Assembly: GCF_014805625.2 (NCBI RefSeq)
Contig: NW_023998490.1
Span: forward strand, 3,294,349 to 3,358,348
DNA from: Glossina fuscipes
Lineage: Eukaryota > Arthropoda > Insecta > Diptera > Glossinidae
DNA: 64,000 nt
Reading direction: 5' to 3'
The position numbers and the translations under genes were made by a program. This document shows, piece after piece, positions 1 through 12,125 of this stretch (its first letter is position 1; each line of letters begins with the position of its first letter). A model generated the notes under the pieces. It worked only from the letters and a program-made list of their open reading frames with translations, was not told the DNA's origin and searched no databases.

Positions 1-1195
1 TTAAAAATAAAAATAGTCAAAAGCAATTTTAAGAAAGAGTGAAGAAGAGAGAAACAAGAATGGTACTTAATAATTGTTAGAAAGCCAAGAAGACATGGAA
101 AATTTTAATTAAAACTCTTCGTTCAATAATTAAAATACATTTCATTGCACATCAAGTATATGCTTAAAGCTACAATGATGTTCGCACATAAATGTTTTAT
201 AAATGATCTTAAAGTGTTGCACAGCGCTCCGAGCTTTTTTTTTTTGATTTGGGAGCGATAGAATAGAAAAGAGAAATACTTTCTTCGAATCAATTTTATC
301 CCTTTAGTCGACTAAAAACAATGCATCTAAAACGGTTTTTTTATGTTTCGAGAATAGTCTGAGAATAGGTGAATGCAGCACATAGGAGAGGATTTCAGCT
401 GCATGCAGAATGTGACATATCGTTACCGTAAAAATCGTGTGTCATATGTCCACAACTGTTGAGAATAACTTTATCTAAAAGACGTTTAATGCTACTGCTT
501 AATTCTATGGTTTGGTCCACGAGACATATTAAAATTCATAAAATACTATGCAACGAGTATTGAAGGAAACTCACGGTTCCATTACTTTTTGATGACCGCA
601 GCATAGGTTTGCTCTTGTATGACTATAACTGGAGAAGTGCGATGACAGAATTGCATAGTTGGGGATATATTTCGTACACCTGATCAGGATTAAATTTTGA
701 ATCCAAGGCGGTCTGGCCTTATCTCGTGCGATATATAAAAGTTATGCTGTTGCCCATAAAAACATGGGTTTGAGGAACGATGCAGATTCGTTAGAATAGA
801 TAGAGTAGAGCTTATCGAGTTACGTGGCATAAGCGCCCTCTAGTGTATATGTTACTTCTAACGTATTGAGCAAAATATTTTGCATAGCGTTATTAAACGA
901 AGAATTTATTTCATTGCTCTTCATTCGTTACGTAAGCGGGAACGGATTGCATTGCAGAAAACACTCAGAAACCCGCTTATATGTTGCGATGAGAATTGAT
1001 ACAGAACAGCGAAGCGACAAGTGAGTTTACTGCACTAAATTTAAATAAACCTTTATATGGCGCCATGATCTAGTTTTTAATAATTTACGACTACAATTCG
1101 CTCAGAATAGAAATTTGGCATAAGAATTTATTCGTCTAAATTTGGATCACCTTGGACTTTCTTTAATATAAAGACTTTCTCATTAGATAAGGAAG
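1..1195. other. Unassigned AT-rich region
   Basis: No coding, RNA or mobile-element match is recognised here. A TATATAAAAG string lies near 731-740, and a GCGCCCTCTAG string of the kind often seen in insect LTRs lies near 832-842. No matching second LTR or TG..CA boundaries were found, so an LTR is not called. Confidence 0.4.
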
Positions 1196-1425
1196 CCAAG
1201 ACAGCCTATCAGGAGTCGATTCCCAGTGTGGTAGACCACACTTCGATTGCGATTGGTATGTGGCCATGTCATGGCTACGTAATTTAGACGGACGACTATC
1301 AAGTCGACATATCCAGTCCCAGTATGGGCGGTAAACCATATTTTGATAACGATTGGCTTGTTGCCGCAACTGTAAGGAATGCTCGATAGATAAAGGCTGT
1401 GAAATGTTTTTCTACGGACTGGGAT
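1196..1425 (+). pseudogene. Decayed gypsy-type RNase H remnant (tentative)
   Basis: One plus-strand frame reads AMSWLRNLDGRLSSRHIQSQ, interrupted downstream by three stops, then a Cys-rich stretch RLACCRNCKEC. In Ty3/gypsy polyproteins the end of RNase H has a similar order: a WLxxxxxxDGRLxRW-like segment, then a short linker rich in CxxC motifs before integrase. The match is short and damaged. No protease, polymerase or LTR is visible nearby, so this would be a small fragment. It could be chance similarity; a protein profile comparison against gypsy RNase H would decide. Confidence 0.35.
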
Positions 1426-2449
1426 AGGCTTGCCGGATGACGGGCTCCTCTTAGATGATAATTTGTCGATTATATCGAGTACTCACTGGGTTTTGTATAT
1501 TTCCAGCTGCTGAGACTCCCTTTGAGAAATTATGATAACTCGGAAGAAAACGGAAAAAAAGGGAAAACTACACGTTCAACTTATATCTTTTCACAATGAG
1601 AGCTTCACTTGCTTTATTTTATATTCACTTTAGTTCAGAACTTAGCTCATTTTACCGGATCTTGACGCTTCAGTTTGCTTTGCTAGCTTTGAGAAAAAGA
1701 TGGACTTTGTACTTTTAACTTTGTTTCATTTTACTTAAACTTAATTATTATCATTGACATAATATCATTCAGCTTAGGTTTTGTTTCTCTCGGCTTAGTG
1801 GTGTTCTAGACCAAAAACTCCGCGACACGCGGCTACGCACCCAGGAAGACAAAATAAGCAACTACAACCAGATGACAAATGGCTTTCTAACACGAAAACC
1901 GTCCTTTCGGCTTCTACAAAAGTTCGACATTTTCTAACCTTGCCGGATTTCAGCTGATAGTGGTTGTTTTTACCTGAGATTCCCCAGTCACTGTCTGCTG
2001 AACCCTAATTTAATGCTACCGACTGCTACTAATTTTATTTATTTTTTCACTTAAACCTAATTTAATTATATCGTCCCCTACCTAAACAGAGAATATCTGA
2101 GTTCAAAATGAGGGATGACTTCGAATCCGCACAACGCGTAACACTTATCGACTGAGTATATGTGTATCTTCCTATCTGCGGCCACATGCTAATCTTTTTT
2201 CTTCACTCAATTTTTCTTGACAATCACCTTGTGTACCACTTGAATGACTGGTTATGTATACATATACGTATAAATTGAAATAAAAATAAAAACGTGATTT
2301 AAGTTTTTGTACTTTATAGTGAAATTAATGGGAATTATAATCAAACGGAATCAAGAATCAAAAACAATTAGAAATTAAATTTTGACTATGTCAATTCCCG
2401 TTCTGGAGTCCCTACCTTTTGTAAGACTTTTCCAAAGGATGATTTTCGT
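1426..2449. other. Unassigned region with one short open frame
   Basis: A plus-strand open stretch at about 1796-1940 reads VLDQKLRDTRLRTQEDKISN and has more even codon content than its surroundings, but no family is recognised. The rest is AT-rich with nothing assignable. Confidence 0.3.
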
Positions 2450-2740
2450 ACCTTTCTTTTGTCAACACGTTTGCAACACACGGAAGAAAGCATCAGATAC
2501 CCCCACAAAGTATATAAATTCTTAATCAACATCAAGTTCTAAAACGATTTAGGTATGTCCGTCTGTGTTTATGTTGTAAATATTCTCCCGGCCGCAAAAA
2601 TAATGCTATCCACTTGAAATTTTTTCAGAAACATTGAAAGCTTTTGCACGCAGTTTGCTGTTGAAAATGAACCACGGGACTGGTTCAAGGACACACTCAC
2701 AGCAACACGTAAACTAAGAATACCTCTGTTTGGTAAAAGA

Positions 2741-2742
<2 letters not shown>

Positions 2743-2769
<27 letters not shown>
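2743..2769. repeat. (TTA)n microsatellite, SINE tail
   Basis: Eight or so ATT/TTA units form the 3' tail of the minus-strand SINE. Confidence 0.9.
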
Positions 2770-2771
<2 letters not shown>

Positions 2772-2921
2772 TCGCCAGAGAAATAAATTCTAAGACTAAA
2801 CTCTTAAAAGCGCTAGCATCTAAGGCTATCGGCCTTTATTAAAAACTCTACTGCACTTGAGATTCGAACCAACGACCACTGAGTTGCTAGTCGAGACTCT
2901 TGCCTACTCGGCCACCCAGGC
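2745..2921 (-). mobile_element. tRNA-derived SINE with 13-bp target-site duplication
   Basis: Read on the minus strand, the element begins GCCTGGGTGGCCGAGTAGG. It carries a pol III A box (TGGCCGAGTAGG, 2903-2914) and a B box (GGTTCGAATCT, 2860-2870) at tRNA-like spacing. A tRNA-unrelated body follows, ending in a (TAA)n tail. A perfect 13-bp direct repeat, GGTAAAAGAAATA, flanks it at 2732-2744 and 2922-2934, and the insertion splits a family A copy. The head looks like a Ser/Leu-type tRNA, but I cannot assign the parent tRNA. SINEs need a LINE reverse transcriptase in trans; the (TAA)n tail hints at a partner using such a 3' end. A second 3' fragment is at 27650-27787. Confidence 0.85.
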
Positions 2922-3861
2922 GGTAAAAGAAATAAAAAGTTGGGTTTTACTCATGAACTATAGCAAATAAATATACGAACATATGAAGGCATATTCTATT
3001 GGCGGGGCGGCAGCACTTGTACAGAAATGCAAAAAATTTTGTACATCTACCCAACATTGTATTGCATTAAAATTCAATTTTTTCAATGCCTCCATAAGAC
3101 GCAGAAAAAACTTCAAAAACGCCATAAAATTTATACATTCTTAGCCAATTGCAAATTTGGAATGCATCTAAACATATCCGTCTGTTCGACTGTTCATTTG
3201 CTGTCTGCGCAACTAAATAGCATTTGTTATAAACATTCTTCATTCTTCTTCTTCGTTTCATTAGCGAAAATGAAGATATCGCCTACGAATATGCAAAAGA
3301 ATGTGAAAGTGACTTGAACCTGCGAGAAAAACTTTTATTTTGGAAATAGAAAGAAACAGCCGCGCCCACTGTACATTAGAGAGCATGAAAATTTAGTTCT
3401 TTGATATGAAGGATTCGGCCGCGATTGAATATAATTTAATAACTGTTTAATTTTGAAGTGTAGTAGTGACAACGGCCTTCCCGAACTATAATGATTTAAT
3501 TTGCTTTATCTTATTTTTCTGTAAAAAAGAAAGTTTCATAAACTCATACTATTTAAGTTCCTATTCAAATATTATGCAGCAAGCCGTCTGCTTAGGCTGA
3601 TCCTTTTATTACATTTAGAAAATTACTGAACGTGCACAAGTGTTGGTCGAAAAAATTATATGCGAAACTTTTCCTTTCACTTCCTTTTAGAGGCTATTTG
3701 CAAAAACTTTCTTTTTGTTTATAACCGCTTCTAACAAAAAAGCTTTGCAAAAATGTTCTTCTTTCAAGTGTAAAATTTTTTGCGGTGTCAGTCGGTATTC
3801 ATTTTGATTGCAAAGTTAATAAAATATTTTTTAAGAAAACAAAAAAAAAAAATTAGTAAAA

Positions 3862-4320
3862 AAATTATATTCGGTCATATTCGAATCTTCTATATCCAAC
3901 AAATCCGTTTCAAGTTCTGTTGTGCGTTTGTAGGCAACGTGGACGGATGGACAAGTGCATTCTGATTTTGAAACTGGCCAAAAACTTGTACACTTTATGG
4001 GGCTTTTCAAGCTTCAAAAATAAGTGAAATTATGACGTACTATAAAATTGGATAGACGTAGGAATACCACAGCCTCGGCCATTGAATATACGTTTAAATT
4101 TTTGTAGATTGTTTTCTTTACTGGTGCAGTTTTTGAGAAATGAGCCTAAGCAAATTTTTTATTCCACTGGCAATTTCACTTTATGTAGTAAAGAGGCGCA
4201 CTCTACGACCGATTCGATCCAGTTTCGATACCAACCTATGTGCAGAAACTTCCAATATTTCCGACAAATTTTAAGTTAGTAGATTCCTTGTTGCGTCCAG
4301 GCGAGTGTTTACAACAGACA
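3862..4320 (-). repeat. Dispersed repeat family A, partial
   Basis: The reverse complement matches family A from its terminal region (AATTATATTCGGTC) through ACGGATGGACA, TTTGAAACTGGCCAA and TGCAGAAACTTCCAATATTT. The middle is rearranged or deleted relative to the copy at 24466-25345. Confidence 0.7.
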
Positions 4321-6787
4321 TCGAAAAAAAAACACATTTTCGATAATCAAAAAATATCAAAAAACTAACTTTTCAATGGTTTTCCCCAAAATGTTTAAGT
4401 AAAGAAAACTTTCACTTTTATAAGTACGACGTTAACAGGATTTCTTAAAAATGGTAAAATAAAAAAAAAAAATGAAAAACATACAGACAAAAATTACTTA
4501 TAATGGAAAGGAATAAATTTCCTTTACAGAAAAACAATACATAAGATAAACTATTTGATTGCTAAGGATTACTAAGACTTTATTAGATATAAAAAGGAAG
4601 TCATTAAAAATATTACGTTTGCCAATTATGAAGCGCTTTAGCTGAGCCTTATAAAATAATGCCAGAAACAACTAAACAACAAGAAGTCCCGACGTTTTGT
4701 TCAAAACTCAAACTGGTCAAATCTCGTGGACTTTTTGGATTTCTGTTATAAATAACAGCAGTAGCTGTGTTAAGTAGCAGCCACATCACTGCTCACTCTT
4801 TCATTCTCATTATTTGTACAGGCGACAATTCCGTTGAACCGTTACACTGCATCAAAGGTTTACAAAGTCAGGCTAACCCAGTTACACTCACAAAGAAAAA
4901 TAACATAAAAAATTTTTAAAAATGATAAATAACTGACGGCGTTTCTTATCTAACGGTCTCATAGTCCGTTCGTATTGTTCTCTTATCCTTTAGGCCACAA
5001 CTATTTATCTTTTGGTCCGTTACATGATTGTCTATGGTTACATTCCTACGAAGACAAACACATACACTTATATTTCATCGTCGCGAAACCTATTGTGTAT
5101 TTAGTTCATGATGTTTGTCATTTTTTCTTCTTTTTTTTTTGTATTACTACTTTTTAAAACTAATAAAATTTATTTCTTATTTGCTGTGGTCCAATGCTAT
5201 ACAGACGGACTTCGGACTTTGTTCTCTTTTCATAATTCTCTCTCTAAACAGTGCTACTGTAGCACTGCTACGGAGAATTATGAAAGGAGATCTTAATTAA
5301 CATAATTCCGTTATTATGAATAACGCCGACCGACGGAAACCCTCAGACACATGTGTATACGCGCACGTTACAAAGTACGAAAAAACAGAGCGATAGAAAG
5401 GTAACAGATATGATCTGTTTTCTTTTCATCGTTATTTTCCCATTGGTGAATTCTAAATTTTATGTTCGCAAAATGTTTCAATGAACTTCAATGAAAATTT
5501 TCATATCAAAATATATGAAAAAATGTTGTATTATTATCGAATAAAAATACTATAGTTAGGCAGAGTCCGGCATTAAATGTCCTGCACCACCCCATAGCTA
5601 TCCATATATCACCCTTTCAAAACAAAGTTTCATAGAGGAATCGGTCAAAAAATTTTTCCGATTCGAACGATTTCATTTCATTTCAGTTATTTATTCAACA
5701 TCACGATACAAACCATTGAGGCGAAAAGTGTAAGTGTACCGCGTAGTACAGCTCGCCCTGAATCTTAATAATTTAAGCACTTAAATTATAACGATTCTCA
5801 TGTATACATATACACATTTGCATATGGTTTAACTATTGATTATACAACCCGAATCGGCTCACCAGCCAAATTAATTAGAAAATGTATAAAAATAAAAATA
5901 CAAGTGCACTGTAGTCCCAATCAGTAATAACTCTAACACATACCTACAATCATATATACATCGAATACATCGAATGTCATGAAAGGTGGTTCTATCTTAA
6001 ATTCTTCTGGATATTGCAAAACAACCGCGCAAACGTAATATAGGTGTAGGATATAAGAAATTTACGTATATTTATATATTTATTAAATTTATTAATTTTA
6101 TTCGCTTACACATATATTTCACATATTTGCTATTTATTTCATAAGACTTGTTTCCTAGCATATGTTCTAGAATATTAGGGAAATCCTTCATATTTTCACT
6201 AAAATTTCACTGGGATTTAATCGGCAAACGTAAAGTTCAATATTCTTCAATACCATATAAATGCTTCCTGCCTACTAATTGGGTTTTTTACGCACACACT
6301 TTTTTATGTATATCATAGCGCACAATCACTTGAAAACACTTTTGCTTTGTAAGCCCTTGGTGCAATGCGACCGTTCAACAGAATTTGTGCTCATTCAAAT
6401 AATGAGATTGAAAGAACAGTCAAGAGGCTGCTAATTAACAGTGCTGCTACTGTTACTGATAAGAGAAACGCGAAAAGTTTAGGAGATTTGACAAGTTTGA
6501 ATTTTGAACAAAATATTGGAACATCTTGTCATTTATCTATCTCTGATAAAACATATCACTATACATAGAACATAGGAAACATTTTTTGAAAGCATTGCAT
6601 CCTTTGTTATCCTACGGCAGGAAATCAATTTTCTACATTGACTGGCAATTAACGTTTATTTTTCTCTGAAACTTTTAACAACAACTGCCAAAACCATTTA
6701 GTAGATTTTTGAACAGTTCAACAACCATAATACCAGATGTGCAAAGTAAACGTTACCTTTTCGATTAACTTTTCGCATTAATTTTTA
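4321..6787. other. Unassigned AT-rich region
   Basis: I see only AT-rich DNA with short homopolymer runs and no recognisable element. A plus-strand open frame of 67 codons at 6365-6568 resembles nothing I know and is not called as a gene. Confidence 0.4.
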
Positions 6788-7615
6788 TATCCTACACCAC
6801 TTGTACTACATGGCATATTAAATTATTGCGGACGTGTGTAACACCCAGAAAGGCTTAAGTTGAATAATTGTTGAATCTTTCTAAACCTGTCTGTCCATCT
6901 GATGTCTGTTCATATATATTTGTGTTCAAGGTCGCATATATTTGAGATATTTCGATGAAATTTGAAGCACAGTTGTGCTTTGGCCCAAGGATGAACGCTA
7001 TTGAAAATAGTTCGGCTTGATCAACTTTTTTGACCACTCCACATATAACGCCATAATCTAAACAATCGTTATATAAAAAAAAAAATTGCTATTTTCAAAT
7101 TTTCTCGACAAGAGTCACTAAGTGGTAATATTTCGACATTTTAAAGTAGTGTAAAAAATTTGGATCGACTGGGGCAATTTGTTGAACTCCGTCTCATAAT
7201 GAAAACTGAAGTTCATGCGAAAAAACGTGTAAATTTCAATGCTTCCTGATGAAAATTATGTCATAATACTAATTTAACATAAAAAATTAGCTCTACCAAA
7301 TTTGGACCGTCTTGGTCTGAATTCTACCCAAATAACGATTTTCACGAAAGTCGATACTTTATAGAGCAGAAAAGTCTAAGATTTTTAAATGTGCTGATGA
7401 AAATTGACAATTAATATTAGTTTCATACAAAATCGAACTCTACAAAATTTGGCCCATCTACGCCTATTTTTGTACCCTGACCTAAGCATTAAACTTGTGC
7501 TACATTAGGTTGCCTTTTGGGCTCGCTCCGTCATAAACACCCACTTGAAAAATATGCCTTTACATAGAAACAAGATATAATATTTGTATTCTATAAAAAA
7601 TATAAGAATTGTGTT
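6788..7615 (-). repeat. Dispersed repeat family B, near full length
   Basis: The reverse complement runs the whole family B order. It begins at the CCTACACCACTTGT end motif, then the ACACCCAGAAAGGCTTAAG box, TGTCTGTCCATC, GAACGCTATTGAAAATAG, the CATTTTAAAGTAGTG segment and two TTGGNCCNTCT boxes. It ends beside TTACATAGAAACAAGA, where the next copy starts in opposite orientation. Confidence 0.75.
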
Positions 7616-7619
7616 ACAC

Positions 7620-8315
7620 ATGGTGGTGTAGGGTATTGTCCGACTATAATGTTCCTATTTGTTTTTACTATTTTATGATGAAAACTAATTTATAGTAGCG
7701 TTTCATCAATAAAATTAATTATAGTGAATTTGGGTCACATAGGTCTACTTTTTATATTTTGTTTCTATGTAAAGGCATATTTATCAAGTGCGTATTTATG
7801 AAGGAGCGGGCTTAAAACTATTATTGTGATATTTTAGCCATCAATAAGCATTGAAGTTTATATCTTTTTGTCGCATGAACTTCAGTTTTCATTATTTGAG
7901 AGCGCTTTCAAAAATTTATCCACCTAGTCCAAGATGTTCATACCAATTTAGATTGCCGAAATACTACTACTTAGGCACTATTGCCAGGATATTTTGAAAA
8001 TTATAATTTTTTTCCATACAGCGATTTTTCAGAATAGTGTGTTATATGGAGAGTGGTCGAAAAATGGACTGATCGGACCCATTTTCAGTAGCTTTCGTTC
8101 TTGGAACAAAATACGTCGCTGCACCAAATTTCATGAAAATATCTCAGAAATTGTGACCTGTTGCTTGAACATAAATTTACATGGACAGATCATTTCGGAT
8201 TACGATTCTGAATCGATCGGCATAATAAAAGTTGGGTCTATCTTAAGCCGTTCTGAGTGTTACATACGTCGGCAGTAACTCAACCCTGCACCACAAGTGG
8301 TGTAAGATGTAAGCA
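7620..8315 (+). repeat. Dispersed repeat family B, inverted partner
   Basis: It opens with GGTGGTGTAGGGTATTGTCCGACTATAAT and runs through AGTGGTCGAAAAATGGAC, TTCATGAAAATATCTCAGAAAT and GATTCTGAATCGATCGG to the closing CCTGCACCACAAGTGGTGTAAG palindrome. With the minus-strand copy at 6788-7615 it forms a head-to-head inverted pair of about 1.5 kb. Confidence 0.75.
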
Positions 8316-8334
8316 GGCTATAGCGCTCTATGGG

Positions 8335-8405
8335 AAAAACAAGAATTGTGTTAAACAATATGGTGTAGGGTGTTCAATAGTCGGCCTTTCCCCACTATAA
8401 TCCTT
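8335..8405 (+). repeat. Family B terminal hairpin fragment
   Basis: GGTGTAGGGTGTTC, then AGTCGGCC..CCCACTATAATCC and ATTTGTTTTT repeat the terminal motif seen at 7620 and 61188. Confidence 0.65.
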
Positions 8406-8499
8406 TCATTTGTTTTTCTTCAAACGTGAGAACACTTAATCTACGCGCCCATGCCACAAATGCAGTACGAAAGATTTTCTCAAAATATTCGTTTTTTTG

Positions 8500-9080
8500 C
8501 AATAGCCGAGTATTTGAGTGATCAAGGAAAGAATCACTCTTGTACTAATACAAAATTTTTAGTTTAACTTATCGAAAATATCTAGCGAACGGTGTTGCGG
8601 AATTTTATATTGAAGACATTGCGAAACATTCGAATGAAGAGAATAAAAATTTTAAAACTTTTTCGAGGAATTTTTTGCCAAATCGTCCTTCGAAATGGAT
8701 GTGTTTAAAGTGTTAGAATGTGTTGTAGATATGCAATAAGTTTTTTATTATTTTCCGATTAGTGTGCGATTCTTGGACCATACAATTGTCTTTCAAAGTT
8801 TCAAAATTTCTTTTCGTTCCCTTTCCTCGACAATATATGGTTCAAAAATATCTCGTTTGTTGCCTCTATCATATAACAAATACGAATATAAATCAATAAC
8901 CAAATTCATAATCATTACCAAAAACTTCATTCTAAAGTTTTCAAATGTTCTTAACCAAAGCACTGAAAGGTTTCAAATATCTTTCAGCATCATATCTTCT
9001 CAAAGCTCGTCTTGTTGAAACTACAATGACACAGTTTTGAAAACATAAGAGTGATATTAACACATAGGAAACACTATTCT
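8500..9080 (+). repeat. Repeat C, copy 1
   Basis: This region aligns in order, with moderate divergence, to 40690-41150. Shared landmarks are GTTTAACTTATCGAAAA and the pair GATTAGTGTGCGATTCTTGG / TATTAATCTGCGATTTCAAG followed by ACCATACAAT / ACCAATAAAC. No protein family is recognised. It may be a third old dispersed element. Confidence 0.45.
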
Positions 9081-11960
9081 TGCCGACATAAGATTTTGAT
9101 GGCGTTGTCGCTTCCTAGCATACCGATTAAATGTCTATATTTTGAGATTACAAATAGGAAACGCCTCCCTGTCTTTTCCGCTCTCGATGCAAAAATACCA
9201 TAAAATACTGTTATACACCAGTTTTGTGCGCGTTGTCTAACGAAAATCTTGCAACTGTAGCATTTAAATTTACCGAACGGCGTTCTTATATTTAATAATA
9301 AGGTGAATATCGAGTTAATGTTGCATTTAAGAGTAAGTATATACCGAATGTTCACTGCTTGAACACATATACACTTGGGATAGTACAAGTGCGATAAACA
9401 CTACAATAGGACATATTGAAAATCCTCCGCCGTTTTTTCCGCGGAATGGTGTTGATGCCTATATATCGGGCAATACTCACCCAATTGTCTCAAACGAACA
9501 TAAGATGTGACGTTTCACTCTACTACAAGTATTACAATCTGTCGGAAGAAAACGAGGCATGACTTCAATCCTCACATGGTATACTCATAGATTGGAAGAG
9601 AGAGGCGTTTAGGAACCAAGTGCGCATTTCCTATAAGTTGTCAAACTTGCAATGCCCTAAGTCTACATTTTGGTGGCCAATTCATTGAATATCTCTGTAA
9701 CAGACATCTTCAATTTCAAAGTTGCATCCAAATTTAAATGTAGAACCGAATAAACACAAAGTTATGTAATGTTTCAATGCCCTGTTCCGAAACATTAGTC
9801 AAAGAACACTTAAGTATATCTTTGATCATAAGATTGTTATAGAAGATAGCTACATACGTCGGTTTAAGAGCAATACGAACCTCATCATTCCGTTTAAAAC
9901 GAACGGATTAACTGTTATAAACACAATGGTGCATAAACTACATATTATCCTGGTCAATAAGAAGTCTCTCTCAACTCTGTTCCTCCGATCTCTTCATAAA
10001 CTTAAAAAAAAAAAAGGAAAGAAAAACACATATTAAAAGAGAAAGGTTTCGTTTAATCAGTTAACTGCGACGACGTGCGCACCCGTCCATTCAAATTTTC
10101 ATTTTAGTGCGTTCGACGGTTTGCCCGCGTCATGTGAAATAAAATATTACGAGTTTATATAAAATCTTCAAATTTCAATAAGATGTAATACAAATCTTGA
10201 GATTTAGTGAAATTTTTTCTTTGTAATCCCAGTAAGTTTGCTATATATCAACAAAAAAAATTAGAATACATTTTTTTGTATAGAAACTATTTGCCATAGA
10301 AAAAATTGGTTTGATTATTTTACTTGCACTTTCTTTTTGTGTTTGGTATGCCCTCATACAATAACAATTGCGATCTGTGAATAGCGATTTTTTGCTTGGC
10401 GTTTTGCTTTGCTAAGTATCACCTTTAAATTACATTTTTAAAATTTTTTTTGTTTAATTTTTTATTCATTACCGCTTACACACCCGTCGGTGAGGGGATG
10501 ATTGTGAGAGATTTTACGGAGAAATTACGCAATTAACCGGTTAAATCAATTGCGCAAAGTATGCTAAGAACCAATTCCTTATGAACCCGCAAGCCTAAAC
10601 TCAAAGCTTGAGTATCGCTTCAAAAAGCACAGAAAATTTTCTTACATTGAAAGCTACATGAAGCGCACTTTATTATTTGGTTACTACTTCGCTCATTGCA
10701 AATAACTACCTGATAACAGCTTCCTTTTGCTACGGAAATTGTTTCAGACAAGAAAAGATCAGTTTTTTTCCTATGGCTATATAGCTTACCTGAGAATTTC
10801 AATGTTTAGGTGAGGCTTCTGTTCCCAAAATCTATTTAGTTACATTCATAAAAAGTTAACGCCATTCAACGGTGATGTCTATGCACACGTTTACGTATGA
10901 CCCAAACACAGGCGCATAAAGGACACTCTGTTACTCTTATATAAAGTGTTTGTAAGTGACTAAGACTATGTCATGTTTTTGTTTGTTTAATTGTTTAAAA
11001 TTTATGCCAACGGTTCCATTTTTTTGTTTCGGTTCCTTCTTACATTGTGTGTGCGAAAATATACTAAAACTGTAACCCCTGCTGCATGTGTGTAATACAT
11101 TTTATTTAGCTTGTACCAGTAAAAAAAAAAAAAAAAAAAAAACTACAAATTCCATAAATTTATTCTTGATTGTACCGAGAAAAATAACATAATCTCTTGT
11201 TATTCAAGAGGCAAACATAAACCAACACATTCGCTCGGGCCACCCATGCATGTGTAAATGATAAACAAATTCCAAGCTTTTAAATATGCAAAAATTGCAC
11301 GTAATTCCCTTAAGGGCCAAAACATGAACTATCTATCAATTAAAATCAATTGATTGCAATTTTTCTTAGAAAGTAGTGCAATTTAGAACAAAGACTTGTA
11401 CGTTTACAAAATGTTTCTTATTTTTATATTTAATAACAAATTTTAGTAAGTAAGAGTCCAGATAGAAAATGGAAACTTTTCCTTCGGTATCCAACTATAT
11501 GTGGAAAATATGAATGGTTGATAACGCTTATCTCGTTGATTTTTCTAAACGAACGATTTACAAACGCAACAACAAACTTTACCCAAACTAATAAAAATAC
11601 TGCAGGGATCGGTTCAGGGATCTCGGTATTGCGCTATTGTACGACACAAAAGGCCAAAACGATACGACCGCATTTTGGATGGATGGGTTCGATCTCGCGA
11701 TTACTTTCACATCAAAATGGGCTTCTCATTCCTTGTATTTACAACGTTAACGTGAACCATCTATCCAAAATGCTAATTCAATATCGAGTTTGTTCGATAA
11801 CGAGAACTGTAAACCGATGTAATGCCTATAAAGAAAAGTCTTTGAGGCACAAAGCCGCATCAACCCTTTTCTTAAATTAATCAGAAAAAACACAGTTTTT
11901 CTACACGAATTTTTATACCTGCCACTGTAAGATGGGGCCACACACTCTTTTTGCTTTCTT
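9081..11960. other. Unassigned AT-rich region
   Basis: No recognisable gene or element. The stretch includes a run of 22 A at 11121-11142, possibly an old retroposon tail, and overlapping short plus-strand open frames at 11518-11880, the longest 120 codons. One frame at 11608-11750 reads LGIALLYDTKGQNDTTAFWM and looks coding-like, but no family is recognised. Confidence 0.4.
11121..11142. repeat. Poly(A) run of 22
   Basis: Uninterrupted A tract. It may mark the 3' end of a retroposed sequence on the plus strand, but no AATAAA or recognisable body precedes it. Confidence 0.6.
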
Positions 11961-12125
11961 CCGTAATGTATGTAAAACCCAGAAGGAGACTTCAGAGATC
12001 CTATAAAGGATATATATTCTTGATCAGCGTGATATTCTGAGTTGATTTAGCCATGTCTAACCGTCTGCGTGTCTGTGTGGTATGCGTTGTTGGCACTCTC
12101 CTGGTCGCAAAAATGAAGATATCAG
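11961..12125 (+). repeat. Family A 5' fragment
   Basis: AAACCCAGAAGGAGACTTCAGAG, ATATATATTCTTGATCAGCG and CTCTCCTGGTCGCAAAAATG match the 5' third of family A. Confidence 0.75.

Larger units (their letters stand above)
2450..3450 (+). repeat. Dispersed repeat family A, long copy split by a SINE
   Basis: This copy matches the other family A copies in order: ACGTTTGCAAC.. start, TATATAAATTCTTAATCA, the GTCCGTCTGTG block, AAACATTGAAAGC, then after the SINE ACTCATGAACTATAGCAAAT, a second GTCTGT block, GAAAATGAAGATATCGCCTAC, and the terminal GATTCGGCCGCGATTGAATATAATTT palindrome region. Its two halves (2450-2744 and 2922-3450) join perfectly when the SINE is removed. No conserved protein is encoded. 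Confidence 0.8.

Noticed and set aside
720..1070. Possible solo LTR
   Set aside because: A TATA-like box and a GCGCCCTCTAG string exist, but no TG..CA ends, target duplication or second copy was found.
11518..11880. 120-codon plus open frame
   Set aside because: No recognisable domain; another frame of the same stretch looks equally coding-like, so no gene call is justified.
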